From DASPKO01 sp035628055 (GTDB taxonomy: Bacteria; Planctomycetota; Phycisphaerae; Phycisphaerales; UBA1924), in NCBI GenBank assembly GCA_035628055.1, contig DASPKO010000022.1, forward strand, positions 1 through 17,404: 17,404 nucleotides of DNA. Direction: 5' to 3'. Below the pieces are notes generated by a model. That model was not told the origin of the DNA and did no database searches. It saw only the letters and a list, made by a program, of their open reading frames with translations. The position numbers and the translations under genes were made by a program. This document shows, one piece after another, positions 1 through 7,016 of this stretch; the first letter of the stretch is position 1; each line of letters starts with the position of its first letter.

Positions 1-62
1 GGCGGGTCCGAAAAGCCGGCTGACAAGCAGACGGAAAGCACGGCCGCGGTTATCCAAGCCAT
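1..62 (-). CDS. N-terminus of a secreted protein (partial, runs off left edge)
   Basis: Only about 20 codons are visible. Reading leftward from the ATG at 62, the peptide begins MAWITAAVLSVCLSAGFSDP, which looks like a short signal peptide with a hydrophobic core and small residues near a possible cleavage site. The start is supported by a strong Shine-Dalgarno sequence (AAAAGGAG, 69-76) six bases upstream and a possible promoter at 90-118. The gene begins 70 bases after the stop of the beta-helix gene on the same strand, so it could be co-transcribed with it or have its own promoter. The product is likely exported, but its function cannot be told from this fragment. The opposite-strand reading frame over the same bases is open too but lacks any supporting signal. 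Confidence 0.6.
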   Translation of the reverse strand, partial: MAWITAAVLSVCLSAGFSDP

Positions 63-68
63 GCGGTG

Positions 69-76
69 CTCCTTTT
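69..76 (-). promoter_or_regulatory. Shine-Dalgarno of the left-edge gene
   Basis: AAAAGGAG on the minus strand lies six bases before the ATG at 62. It is one of the two clearest ribosome binding sites in the window and decides the start of the partial left-edge gene. Confidence 0.65.
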
Positions 77-89
77 GATAACTTGAGCG

Positions 90-118
90 AGGCTAATCGG
101 AAGCGCGCAGCCGGTCAA
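90..118 (-). promoter_or_regulatory. Possible promoter of the left-edge gene
   Basis: On the minus strand, TTGACC (113-118) and TAGCCT (90-95) are separated by 17 bases, a good spacing for a sigma70-type promoter. The -35 matches TTGACA at five of six positions and the -10 fits the TANNNT pattern seen elsewhere in the window. It would give a leader of about 20 bases carrying the Shine-Dalgarno. Confidence 0.4.
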
Positions 119-131
119 GGCTCAAGAGTGT

Positions 132-2414
132 TTATGAAGCAGATTGGTTCGCCGGCTCGATCCCCAGCTCCAGCACCGCGTGCCCGTCGAGCTGGAAGTA
201 CTCGACCAGCAGCCCGACCACGCCCTCCTGGTCCTGCGTGAACTCGGCGGCATCCCGTTCCGGCCCGTGGTGCGTCCAGCGCTCGATGAGCCTGGTGCGT
301 TCGGGCCTCCCGGGGGCGTGCCGCGTGAGCGTGACGCGGACGCCGTCGTCGCTCAGCGTCGTGATCCGCCAGCGCCCGGCGGGGAGCTCGAACGTCGTCT
401 CGGCGATGATCCCGTACCTGGAGCCTCCCGGCAGCTTGTCACCCAGCTCTTTCCACGCGGGGATCGACCTGGGCCCGGCACCGCCGAGGGGAAGGAACAG
501 GGCCCCGGGCCAGCCGATCGTCACCGCCCGCTCACCACGCGCTTCGGCCTGCCAGGAGGCCTCGTCGGTGCGCGGGTCGCTCTGCCAGGGGAAGACCCGC
601 ACGGTCCACGCCGCTCCGATCAGCGTGCCCGCTACGGTCTGCGCAAAGTTGTCCCCGGTCACGCGGAGCCGATAGGGGGTCACGCCGGGTTTCTCAGGTT
701 CCACCACGAGGCGCGGCGGCGCCTCGTCCCCGGTCACGATCCGCGCTCGGACCGGGTGTCCCTCCTCGGCCGGCTCGACCCGCAGCGAGTCCGCGGGCAC
801 GCCCAGAATGTCGTACTGGTGGCGGGGGCCGCCCGCCTCGACCGGGCGCAGCAGCGGCGTCTGGTGGTCCCACGGGCCCCACGGGCCCATGACGATGTGG
901 TCGCGACCCGCCAGGTGGCCGCGTGCGCCCACCGGCCGGGCTTCCCCGACCGCCTGGTACCGCGCCGGCTGCGGGCCGATCATCGCGCCCTCCTCGGGAA
1001 GGGCCTCGCTCTTCTCGTCGGCGTCGATCGCCTGCCCGAGGTCGGAGAAGATGTTCCCCACCAGCCTGGTCCCGGAGGTCGCGACCAGGCGGACTCCGGT
1101 CTGGTCGCCGTCGAAGGTGTTGAAGCTCACCTCGTTGGCGCTCGAGCCCTTGTAGTTGGCCCGGGCCCAGGGGCCGGCCAGGAGCGCCGCGTCATCGTCC
1201 CACCACAGGCTGACGCCGACGGCGTTGCGCCGGAACCGGTTCGCCAGGATGCGGTTGGCGTGCCCGTGCTCGATGTTGATTCCGCCCCCCTCGCCGCGCC
1301 ACCCGGGGCGCATGGAGGGACCGTTGCCCTCGATGAGGTTGTCGTAGATCAGCGTGTTCTGGCTGTAGCCGCCCCACACGCCGCAGATGTTGTTCTCCAC
1401 CAGCCGATTGCGCTCGAGGCGATTGCCGAAGGAGAACGTGACCTCGATGCCGTGCGCCGCGGCATAGGAGAAATCGTTCCCGTAGAGCAGGTTGTCGTTG
1501 CAGCCGCGCCCGGCCAGGTCGATCGTGGTCGCGGGCTTCTCCTCGCCAAGGGCCTCGCGTCCCGCGAAGCAGAAGAGCCCGTCGCCGCCATGGGTCGCGG
1601 AGTTCTCCGCGATCACGTTCCCGGAGCATTGCTCGAACATCAGGATGCCCGCGGAGTCCTGCCCGCGGTTATAGATGCCGTGCGAGTAACCCCGGACGCA
1701 GAAGTCCAGCGCGTTGCGCGTGATGAGATTGCCCGAGCTCCGCCACAGGGCCAGGCCCCAGCCGGAGAGGAAGGAAAAGTCGTTGTCGTAGATCCGGCCG
1801 CCGTTCACGCGGTCGAGGATCAGCCCGTTCTGCCCTTCGCGGGCCCGGCACCCGCGGACGGTCGCACGATCGCTCTCCTCGATGCAGATCCCCGCGCCGT
1901 AGTTCGTCAGCCACTCGTTCTGGTCGTTGCGGTGGGGCCAGAGCCAGTCGGAGGCGTCCTCCGCGGCCACGGTCGACCGCAGGCGCTGGCGGAAGTTTCC
2001 GGAGACGTCGCACCCCTCCAGCGTGAGCCCCGGGGCCTTCGAGGCGTAGATCCCGGCCCTGTAGCCGCGCACCACGGCGCCGCGGATGGTGACGCCCTCG
2101 GCCCGGTCCACGCGAACGCCCCAGCCGGTGTACGCGTCGGGCTCGAGTCCCGGGCCTGCCCCGACCAGCACCGAGCCGGGCGCGAACTCCACGGTGACAC
2201 CGGGCACGTTCACGTGCAGCACACCGTCCCCGTTGAGGTCGGCGATCACCGTGCCGGGTGGGATGACGACGCGGCAGGACCGGCTGACGGGGGTGTCGTC
2301 GGCGGTGACCGTCAGGGTCGGGAGCCCGCCGGCGGGCTCGGACCGCGCGCCGGGACCGGCCTCCGGCTGGGCGGGCCCGAGCCAGGCGACCGTCGCGAGA
2401 ATCAAGGGAGTCAT
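132..2414 (-). CDS. Secreted right-handed beta-helix protein with C-terminal PA14-like domain
   Basis: This 760-residue protein probably acts outside the cytoplasm. Residues 1-20 form a short signal peptide (MTPLILATVAWLGPAQPEAG). From about residue 55 to 480 there are many short repeats of the type GVTIRG, GIYASKAPGLTLEGCDVSGN and NRLERNRLVENN, typical of NosD-like or pectate-lyase-like right-handed parallel beta-helices. DLNGDG near residue 59 resembles a calcium-binding loop. The last ~150 residues resemble a PA14 domain: SDDGVRVTL, then RWTHHGPERD, then VEYFQLDGHAVLELGIEP near the end. The family fits polysaccharide binding or cleavage, but I see no defined catalytic site. The ATG at 2414 is preceded by TACGCT only six bases upstream (leaderless layout) and no strong Shine-Dalgarno. 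It follows tatA by 60 bases on the same strand. Confidence 0.8.
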   Translation of the reverse strand: MTPLILATVAWLGPAQPEAGPGARSEPAGGLPTLTVTADDTPVSRSCRVVIPPGTVIADLNGDGVLHVNVPGVTVEFAPGSVLVGAGPGLEPDAYTGWGVRVDRAEGVTIRGAVVRGYRAGIYASKAPGLTLEGCDVSGNFRQRLRSTVAAEDASDWLWPHRNDQNEWLTNYGAGICIEESDRATVRGCRAREGQNGLILDRVNGGRIYDNDFSFLSGWGLALWRSSGNLITRNALDFCVRGYSHGIYNRGQDSAGILMFEQCSGNVIAENSATHGGDGLFCFAGREALGEEKPATTIDLAGRGCNDNLLYGNDFSYAAAHGIEVTFSFGNRLERNRLVENNICGVWGGYSQNTLIYDNLIEGNGPSMRPGWRGEGGGINIEHGHANRILANRFRRNAVGVSLWWDDDAALLAGPWARANYKGSSANEVSFNTFDGDQTGVRLVATSGTRLVGNIFSDLGQAIDADEKSEALPEEGAMIGPQPARYQAVGEARPVGARGHLAGRDHIVMGPWGPWDHQTPLLRPVEAGGPRHQYDILGVPADSLRVEPAEEGHPVRARIVTGDEAPPRLVVEPEKPGVTPYRLRVTGDNFAQTVAGTLIGAAWTVRVFPWQSDPRTDEASWQAEARGERAVTIGWPGALFLPLGGAGPRSIPAWKELGDKLPGGSRYGIIAETTFELPAGRWRITTLSDDGVRVTLTRHAPGRPERTRLIERWTHHGPERDAAEFTQDQEGVVGLLVEYFQLDGHAVLELGIEPANQSAS

Positions 2415-2420
2415 GACCGG

Positions 2421-2426
2421 AGCGTA
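2421..2426 (-). promoter_or_regulatory. -10-like box, leaderless layout, beta-helix gene
   Basis: TACGCT on the minus strand ends six bases before the ATG at 2414, so transcription would start at or next to the A of the start codon. No clear -35 was seen. Confidence 0.4.
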
Positions 2427-2474
2427 CCTCGGGCCGGAGCGCGCGGCCGGGGCCGCGCCGCTCCCGCACGGGCC

Positions 2475-2792
2475 TCACTCGACGACGTCGGACCGGCTCA
2501 CGCGCACATCGGCGACGGGGGGCGGGGGGGGCGCCTGGATGGGCGCGGCACCCCGGTCGGCCGCGAGCGCGGGCGCGGAGTGGGGGGGCTGCCCCAGGGC
2601 CGGTGTCGCCGGGTGGTTCGACGCCTCCTCGACCTCGTCCGTCACGCCCTTGATCCCGCGTTTGAACTCGACCAGGCTCTGACCCAGGCTGCGGCCCACC
2701 TCGGGAAGGCGGCGGCCGAAGAGGAGCAGCCCCAGGGCCAGGAGGACGATCCATTCGAAGCCGTGGGGCATGCCAAAGCCGAGTGTGGTCAT
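2475..2792 (-). CDS. tatA: Sec-independent twin-arginine translocase subunit, TatA/B family
   Basis: The 105-residue protein has the TatA layout: a short N-terminus, one membrane helix (about residues 12-25, FEWIVLLALGLLLF), the FGRRLPEVGRSLGQSL hinge and amphipathic helix (residues 25-40), then EFKRGIKG. TatA forms the membrane passage for folded, cofactor-containing proteins with RR signal peptides. The C-terminal half is a proline/alanine-rich acidic tail including a PPPPPP run near residue 88. I chose the ATG at 2792 because it places the membrane helix at the N-terminus as in the family; the frame stays open further upstream but that part does not look like TatA. A good sigma70-type promoter lies at 2832-2860. 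TatB cannot be excluded, but the length and the hinge favour TatA. No tatC lies in this window. Confidence 0.85.
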   Translation of the reverse strand: MTTLGFGMPHGFEWIVLLALGLLLFGRRLPEVGRSLGQSLVEFKRGIKGVTDEVEEASNHPATPALGQPPHSAPALAADRGAAPIQAPPPPPVADVRVSRSDVVE

Positions 2793-2831
2793 GGTGTGCT
2801 CACTCTGCCGCTCGTCGCCGGCGCCCCGGCA

Positions 2832-2860
2832 ATTGAAGGGTGACGCCGGGTGCTTGTCAA
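2832..2860 (-). promoter_or_regulatory. Sigma70-type promoter of tatA
   Basis: On the minus strand a perfect -35 TTGACA (2855-2860) is followed after exactly 17 bases by TTCAAT (2832-2837). The ATG of tatA is at 2792, giving a leader of about 35 bases. This is the only promoter in the window with a perfect consensus -35. Confidence 0.7.
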
Positions 2861-2883
2861 TGCGGCGCGTGCCCCTCCGAGGC

Positions 2884-3483
2884 CTAGAGCACGCCGTAGA
2901 TCTCTTTCGCCACCGCCCGGGCGGCGATCTCGATTCCCGCCGGCGTGAGCGAGACGCCATCGTCCCCGAGGGCCGCGTCCAAATCCCGGCGGAGCTCGGC
3001 GTGCAGATCGCAGACCGCCACGTTCATCTGGCCCATCAGCACCAGGGCCAGCTCGTTGTACTGCGCGATCGTCCGGTTCAGCCGCCTCGTCAGGTCCGCG
3101 GCGTCGGGCACGGCCAGTCCGGCGGCCAGCCGCTCGGCGTGCACCGGGGGCATGGTCACGAACACCACCTGCCGCCCGCAGAACCTCCGGAAGGTCTCCA
3201 CCAGGCCCAGAAGGTCGTGCTCGTACTCATCGAGCGAGACCTCCTCGCGCTCGAGCACCGTCGTCGTCTGCTCCGCGGCGTGCTGACCGCACGAGAAGCA
3301 GGCGATGTCCGGCATGTGTTCCTCGATCCACGCCTGGGCCTGGTCGCGGCACGTCCGGCAGTTGCCCGTGCTCGCCTGCGGAGCGACGACCCGCAGGCCG
3401 TCCTCGGAGAGCAGCGCGCTCAGCCGCGGCTGGTAGGCCACGCGGACGCTGTCGCCGACCAGCAGGACGGTCCCGCGGTGCAT
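2884..3483 (-). CDS. Divergent SGNH/GDSL-hydrolase-like protein with two CxxC pairs
   Basis: This 199-residue protein has an SGNH-like frame. Block I is VLLVGDSVRVAYQP with the expected nucleophile S12. The C-terminal block V region reads DGVSLTPAGIEIAARAVA (from D175), where family members usually have DGxH: here S178 replaces the catalytic histidine. The block III area reads FSCGQHAAE (63-71) in place of GxND or the GLHD seen in some relatives. Two CxxC pairs, C42/C45 (NCRTC) and C62/C65 (ACFSC), could bind a metal or form disulfides. There is no signal peptide, so it is probably cytoplasmic. Esterase activity is doubtful on these residues. The gene sits 82 bases after folD on the same strand. 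A TAGGCT box six bases before the ATG suggests its own leaderless transcript. Confidence 0.65.
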   Translation of the reverse strand: MHRGTVLLVGDSVRVAYQPRLSALLSEDGLRVVAPQASTGNCRTCRDQAQAWIEEHMPDIACFSCGQHAAEQTTTVLEREEVSLDEYEHDLLGLVETFRRFCGRQVVFVTMPPVHAERLAAGLAVPDAADLTRRLNRTIAQYNELALVLMGQMNVAVCDLHAELRRDLDAALGDDGVSLTPAGIEIAARAVAKEIYGVL

Positions 3484-3489
3484 GGCGAC

Positions 3490-3495
3490 AGCCTA
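3490..3495 (-). promoter_or_regulatory. -10-like box, leaderless layout, SGNH-like gene
   Basis: TAGGCT on the minus strand ends six bases before the ATG at 3483. There is no Shine-Dalgarno between the box and the start codon. Confidence 0.4.
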
Positions 3496-3565
3496 CCAGA
3501 CGCCAGGCGCCCCAGGCGCGCCCCAACCGCCGCCCGATCGGCTCCCGCGACGCCGCGGGCGGGCT

Positions 3566-4459
3566 TCACCGTCCCCGGGCCGCCTCCGCCGCCTCGACGA
3601 CGTTGAGCAGCAGCATCGCGACCGTCATCGGCCCCACGCCCCCCGGGACCGGGCTGAGCCACCCCGCCACCCGCGCCACCGCCGCGAACTCCACGTCGCC
3701 GGCCGTCCGGCTGGTCCCGTCCGGCCCCTGCACCCGGTTCACCCCGACGTCCACCACCACGGCGCCGGGCTTGACCATTCCCGCGGTGATCAGTCCGGCC
3801 TTGCCCACCGCGGCGACCAGCACGTCGGCCTGGCGGGTCAGGGCGGCCAGGTCGGGGGTGTGCTTGTTGCACGAGATGACGGTCGCCTCGCGGCGCATGA
3901 GCATCACCGCGATCGGCTTGCCCACCACGTCCGACGCCCCGACCACCACGCACAGCTTCCCGCGCACGTCGATGCCCGTCGACTCGATCATCTTCACCGT
4001 CGCCAGCCCCGTGCAGGGCGCCAGCGACGAGCGCCCGTAGACGATGTTCCCGATGTTCGCGGGGTTGACCCCCTCGACGTCCTTCTCGGGCGCAATGAGC
4101 CGCTGCACCTGGTACGCGTCGATCCCCTCGGGCAGGGGCATGTGCACCATGAGCGCGGCGCATTCTTCCTGCGTGTTCAGGAGCAGCACGCGCCCCGCGA
4201 CATGATCGAAGACCTCCTGCGGCGTGTCCGGCCGTCCCTCGCCGGTCGAGATCTCGTGCAGGCGGTATTCGATCCCGAGCTCGGCGCAGGTCTTGCCCTG
4301 GTTGTGCGCGTAGAGGTGCGAGGCGTCGTCCGCGGTCCCCACCAGCACGGCGTCGAGCCGGGCCCGTCCGCCCTGGGCCTTGAGGAGCGCCACGCGCCCG
4401 GCGATGTCGCGCCGATACTCCTGGGCCAGGGCCTTGCCGTCGATGATCCGCGCGGGCAT
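3566..4459 (-). CDS. folD: FolD-family methylenetetrahydrofolate dehydrogenase/cyclohydrolase homologue with altered active site
   Basis: FolD normally oxidises 5,10-methylene-THF to methenyl-THF and hydrolyses this to 10-formyl-THF, feeding purine synthesis (purC is also in this window). The 297-residue protein aligns along its length: YRRDIAGRV at the start, PEKDVEGVNPANIG (124-137), PCTGLATVKMIE, the Rossmann segment VVVGASDVVGKPIAVML, KPGAVVVDVGVN and the C-terminal PVPGGVGPMTVAML. The classical active-site residues differ: in the YxxxK motif (Y50) the lysine is Q54; VQLPLP reads VHMPLP, so the glutamine is H106; and KDVDG reads KDVEG, so the aspartate is E129. Loss of cyclohydrolase activity is therefore possible. 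The ATG at 4459 was chosen from homology; a TACCAT box lies nine bases upstream. It is transcribed divergently from the E2 gene. Confidence 0.88.
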   Translation of the reverse strand: MPARIIDGKALAQEYRRDIAGRVALLKAQGGRARLDAVLVGTADDASHLYAHNQGKTCAELGIEYRLHEISTGEGRPDTPQEVFDHVAGRVLLLNTQEECAALMVHMPLPEGIDAYQVQRLIAPEKDVEGVNPANIGNIVYGRSSLAPCTGLATVKMIESTGIDVRGKLCVVVGASDVVGKPIAVMLMRREATVISCNKHTPDLAALTRQADVLVAAVGKAGLITAGMVKPGAVVVDVGVNRVQGPDGTSRTAGDVEFAAVARVAGWLSPVPGGVGPMTVAMLLLNVVEAAEAARGR

Positions 4460-4468
4460 GAGGGCGGC

Positions 4469-4474
4469 ATGGTA
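4469..4474 (-). promoter_or_regulatory. -10-like box, near-leaderless layout, folD
   Basis: TACCAT on the minus strand ends nine bases before the folD ATG. It sits inside a 6-bp inverted repeat (GGGCGG 4462-4467, CCGCCC 4475-4480) that could be an operator, though such repeats are common by chance at this GC content. Confidence 0.35.
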
Positions 4475-4528
4475 CCGCCCGCGGGGCCCCGTCCGCCCGG
4501 AACGCGGACCGGGCGCGGCGCCCGCGGT

Positions 4529-4534
4529 TACAAT
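4529..4534 (+). promoter_or_regulatory. -10-like box of the E2 gene
   Basis: TACAAT, near-consensus in otherwise very GC-rich DNA, lies 61 bases before the chosen start at 4596. It would place transcription start near 4541, which argues against the in-frame ATG at 4533 being used. No convincing -35 was seen. Confidence 0.4.
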
Positions 4535-4595
4535 GACCGCTCGGCTGTCCCCCGCGCCCGTGCGGATCGCCGCCACCCCCGACGGACAACGCCCC

Positions 4596-6083
4596 ATGGC
4601 CCACGCCAAGAGCACCGGCAACCCCAACGACTTCATCCTGCCGGACCTCGGCGAGGGCGTGCACGAGGCGGAGCTGATCAAGTGGCGCGTGCGCGTCGGC
4701 GACCAGGTCAAAGAGCACGACATCCTCGCCGAGATGGAGACCGACAAGGCCCTGGTCGAGGTTCCCAGCCCGCGCAGCGGGGTCATCAGCGCCCTCCATG
4801 GCGAGGAGGGCCAGATCCTCCGTGTCGGCAACCCGCTGGTGAGCTACGAGGCCGCCGGCGGGGCCGCCACGCCCGGTCCCCACGCGGCACCCCAGGCGCT
4901 CGTGCGCGGCAATGCCAACGGATCGGCCCCGCGGCCCCAGGGACGGACCGAGCCGGAGACTCCCGCCGACCGGCCCGACGATGGGACGGTGGTCGGGGCG
5001 CTCTCGGAGCTCGCCTCCGTGCAGGCGGCGCCGGGCAAGGCGCTGGCCACTCCGGCGGTCCGCCGCCTGGCACGCGACCTGGGGGTGGACATCAACACCG
5101 TCACGGGCACGGGCATCGCCGGGCGGGTGACCGAGAAGGACGTGCGTGCCGCGGGCGGCTCCGGGGCGGCCCCAGGCCACGGCGGGCGCACGATGCCGCG
5201 GGCCGGCACTGTCGGTCTCTCCGACGTCGCGCCCATGGACTCGACCGAGCCCCACAGCTCCGTGGTCGACGCCCCGCGCTCGGTCCCCACGATGCACCGT
5301 CCCGCCGCGCACGCCCCCGCCCAGGCGGCCGAGCCCGCCCGCTCGGCCGGTGCGGCGACCCGGGTGCCGTTTCGCGGCGTGCGCCGCACGATCGCCAATC
5401 GCCTGCGCGAGTCCGTCGACCGGGCCGTGCACTTCAACGTCATGGACGAGGCCGACGTCTCCGCGCTCGATCAGGTCCGCGCCCGCCTCGGCGCCGCCTC
5501 GGGCGAGAAGCTCTCGCTGCTTCCCTTCATCGCGGCGGCGGCGGCCCGGGTGCTGCGCGACCCGCGCTTCGCCTCGCTCAACTCGACCGTGGAGGAGAGG
5601 GGGGCCGGCGACGAGGGTGACACCTTCATCGTCCAGCACCGCTCGGTGCACCTGGGCATCGCCACCGACACCGAGACCGGCCTCATGGTCCCGGTGATCC
5701 GCGACGCGGACTCGCTGGGCGTCCTCGAGCTGGGCCGGGCCATCACGCGCCTGGCGGCCAGCGCCCGCGACCGCTCGATCCCGCGCGAGTCACTAGTCGG
5801 TTCGACCTTCACCATCTCGAACGTGGGGTCGCACGCCGGCCGCTTCGCCACGCCGGTCATCAACTACCCGGAGGTCGCCATCCTGGCGGCCGGGCGGGCG
5901 CGCCCGGGTCCGGTGGTGCGCCAGACCAGCGCCGGCCCGGCCCTGGCGATCGGCGTGCTGCTCCCCCTGAGCCTGGCCTGCGACCATCGCGTGGTGGACG
6001 GCGCGACCGCGGCCCTGGCGCTGGCCCGGATCATCGCGCTGCTTCAGGACCAGCCCGACACGCTGATGGGCCCGCCGCGATAG
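4596..6083 (+). CDS. Dihydrolipoamide acyltransferase (2-oxoacid dehydrogenase complex E2)
   Basis: E2 forms the core of pyruvate or related 2-oxoacid dehydrogenase complexes and transfers the acyl group from lipoyl-lysine to CoA. The 495-residue protein has all expected parts: one lipoyl domain (about 12-90, lipoylated K51 in EMETDKALVEV), a Pro/Ala-rich linker, a peripheral subunit-binding domain (about 150-185, TPAVRRLARDLGVD then GTGIAGRVTEKDV), a second linker, and the catalytic domain (about 260-495) with CDHRVVDG supplying H464 and D468. The start at 4596 places the lipoyl domain right at the N-terminus; an upstream in-frame ATG at 4533 overlaps the likely -10 box. No E1 or E3 gene is nearby, so the substrate cannot be set from context; single-lipoyl pyruvate or branched-chain types are both possible. 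Confidence 0.92.
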   Translation: MAHAKSTGNPNDFILPDLGEGVHEAELIKWRVRVGDQVKEHDILAEMETDKALVEVPSPRSGVISALHGEEGQILRVGNPLVSYEAAGGAATPGPHAAPQALVRGNANGSAPRPQGRTEPETPADRPDDGTVVGALSELASVQAAPGKALATPAVRRLARDLGVDINTVTGTGIAGRVTEKDVRAAGGSGAAPGHGGRTMPRAGTVGLSDVAPMDSTEPHSSVVDAPRSVPTMHRPAAHAPAQAAEPARSAGAATRVPFRGVRRTIANRLRESVDRAVHFNVMDEADVSALDQVRARLGAASGEKLSLLPFIAAAAARVLRDPRFASLNSTVEERGAGDEGDTFIVQHRSVHLGIATDTETGLMVPVIRDADSLGVLELGRAITRLAASARDRSIPRESLVGSTFTISNVGSHAGRFATPVINYPEVAILAAGRARPGPVVRQTSAGPALAIGVLLPLSLACDHRVVDGATAALALARIIALLQDQPDTLMGPPR

Positions 6084-6094
6084 CCCGGTGAGCC

Positions 6095-6152
6095 CCCTGC
6101 CGCCCCGTCCCAACGTCTGATAAGATATGTTATGTTAAACGGGGGCGGAGGG
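6095..6152. repeat. 13-bp inverted repeat around an AT-rich island between convergent genes
   Basis: The left arm CCCT-G-CCGCCCCGT (6095-6108) pairs with the right arm ACGGGGGCGGAGGG (6139-6152) over 13 base pairs, with one bulged base on each side. The 30-base centre contains an AT-rich run (TGATAAGATATGTTATG and following bases, about 6118-6139) that stands out against its surroundings. It fills most of the 81-base gap between the convergent E2 and SIMPL genes. It could be a two-way transcription end signal, a cruciform, or a remnant of a small mobile repeat. It lacks the flanking T tract of a classical intrinsic terminator. Confidence 0.5.
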
Positions 6153-6164
6153 TGCCGCTGCCGC

Positions 6165-6926
6165 TCACTCCAGGCCCAGCGTCAGCGTCACCACCACGCT
6201 CACGTCCTTGTCCACCGTGGTCGTGTCGTAGATGCCGTAGCTGGCCACCTCGGTCGAGTTGGGCGCGGTGATCTGGATTACCCCCATCTGCGCCCCCCGC
6301 ACCCCGGCGACGCGCGCCCCGGAGTTGCGGGCGATCTCCTCCGCCCGCGCCCGCGCATCGCGCGAGGCGGCCCCCAGAATCTCCACCTTCAGCTCCGCGA
6401 CCTTGCTGTAGGTGTACGCGGGCCGTTCCGACGCGACCTGGATGCTCTCGCGCAGGAGCTGGGTCACCTCGCCGGCCGCCTCCTGCACCCGGGCAACGTC
6501 GCCCGTAGTCACCGTGAAGGCCCGCTCCAGGCGGTAGCCGGCGACCTCCCGCGTTTCGCGCCCCGCCTCGTCGCGCCGGTAGAACGTCCCGGTGTCGATC
6601 GGCCCCAGGGCCACCTCGCCGGACGCAAAGCCGCGGTCGCCCAGGAACGCGCGCACCCGCGCCACGCTGGCCTCCAGCAGGAGGAACGCCTCGTGAAGCT
6701 CGCGGGCCTCCCCGCTCACCACCACGCGCCAGACCGCCAGGTCCGAGCGCACCTGGGTGCGTGCCGAACCCTTGACGGTGATCTCCTGTGTCTGCCGGGC
6801 CGTGTCACCCGCGCGCGCCCGGTAGGCCCGCGAGGCGACCACCGTGCTCGTCACCAGGCTCACCCCGGCCCCGAGACCCAGCGCGAGCGCGGCCCCCAGC
6901 AGGTTCACGCGGACGTGGTGTTCCAT
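6165..6926 (-). CDS. SIMPL-domain (DUF541) membrane-anchored or periplasmic protein
   Basis: The 253-residue protein starts with a hydrophobic segment (about 8-32, LLGAALALGLGAGVSLVTST), an uncleaved anchor or a signal peptide. It is followed by a SIMPL/DUF541 domain from about residue 46 to the end: QEITVKGSARTQVRSDLAVW, then VTTGDVARVQEAAGEV, the helix SRDARARAEEIARNSG and the closing strand VSVVVTLTLGLE. Family members (for example Escherichia coli YggE) are linked to oxidative stress, but the biochemical role is not known. The ATG at 6926 is supported by GAGAGGG five bases upstream on the minus strand; a longer frame upstream has no such support. It lies 90 bases after proS on the same strand, with a possible -10 box (TAGACA, 6983-6988) between them. 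Confidence 0.8.
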   Translation of the reverse strand: MEHHVRVNLLGAALALGLGAGVSLVTSTVVASRAYRARAGDTARQTQEITVKGSARTQVRSDLAVWRVVVSGEARELHEAFLLLEASVARVRAFLGDRGFASGEVALGPIDTGTFYRRDEAGRETREVAGYRLERAFTVTTGDVARVQEAAGEVTQLLRESIQVASERPAYTYSKVAELKVEILGAASRDARARAEEIARNSGARVAGVRGAQMGVIQITAPNSTEVASYGIYDTTTVDKDVSVVVTLTLGLE

Positions 6927-7016
6927 CGCGGCCCTCTCGCGCCGGGGGATGCCGCCCGGCACGGCGGGGCACGGCGCGGGTCTGTCTATCGGGCCGCCCC
7001 CGCGCCGCGCTTGAGG

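Noticed and set aside
1..78. A plus-strand frame open from the first base to a TGA at 76-78, possibly the end of an upstream gene
   Set aside because: The minus strand over the same bases has a start codon, a strong Shine-Dalgarno, a plausible promoter and a signal peptide, which is the better explanation.
144..2843. An 899-codon open frame on the plus strand opposite the beta-helix and tatA genes
   Set aside because: Long antisense frames are expected at this GC content. The translation is low-complexity, rich in Arg, Pro, Gly and Val, has no recognisable motif, and overlaps two convincing genes.
4533..4595. Upstream in-frame ATG at 4533 as the E2 start
   Set aside because: It overlaps the TACAAT box and would add a 21-residue tail without similarity ahead of the lipoyl domain.
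3420..5651. Very long frames (over 700 codons) on both strands across folD and the E2 gene, and a similar one at 13789-16014
   Set aside because: Their translations are Arg/Gly/Ala-rich shadows of folD, E2, purC and the GH10-like gene with no domain signatures.
6118..6139. AT-rich run as a promoter
   Set aside because: It lies between two convergent gene ends, so no gene starts nearby for it to drive.
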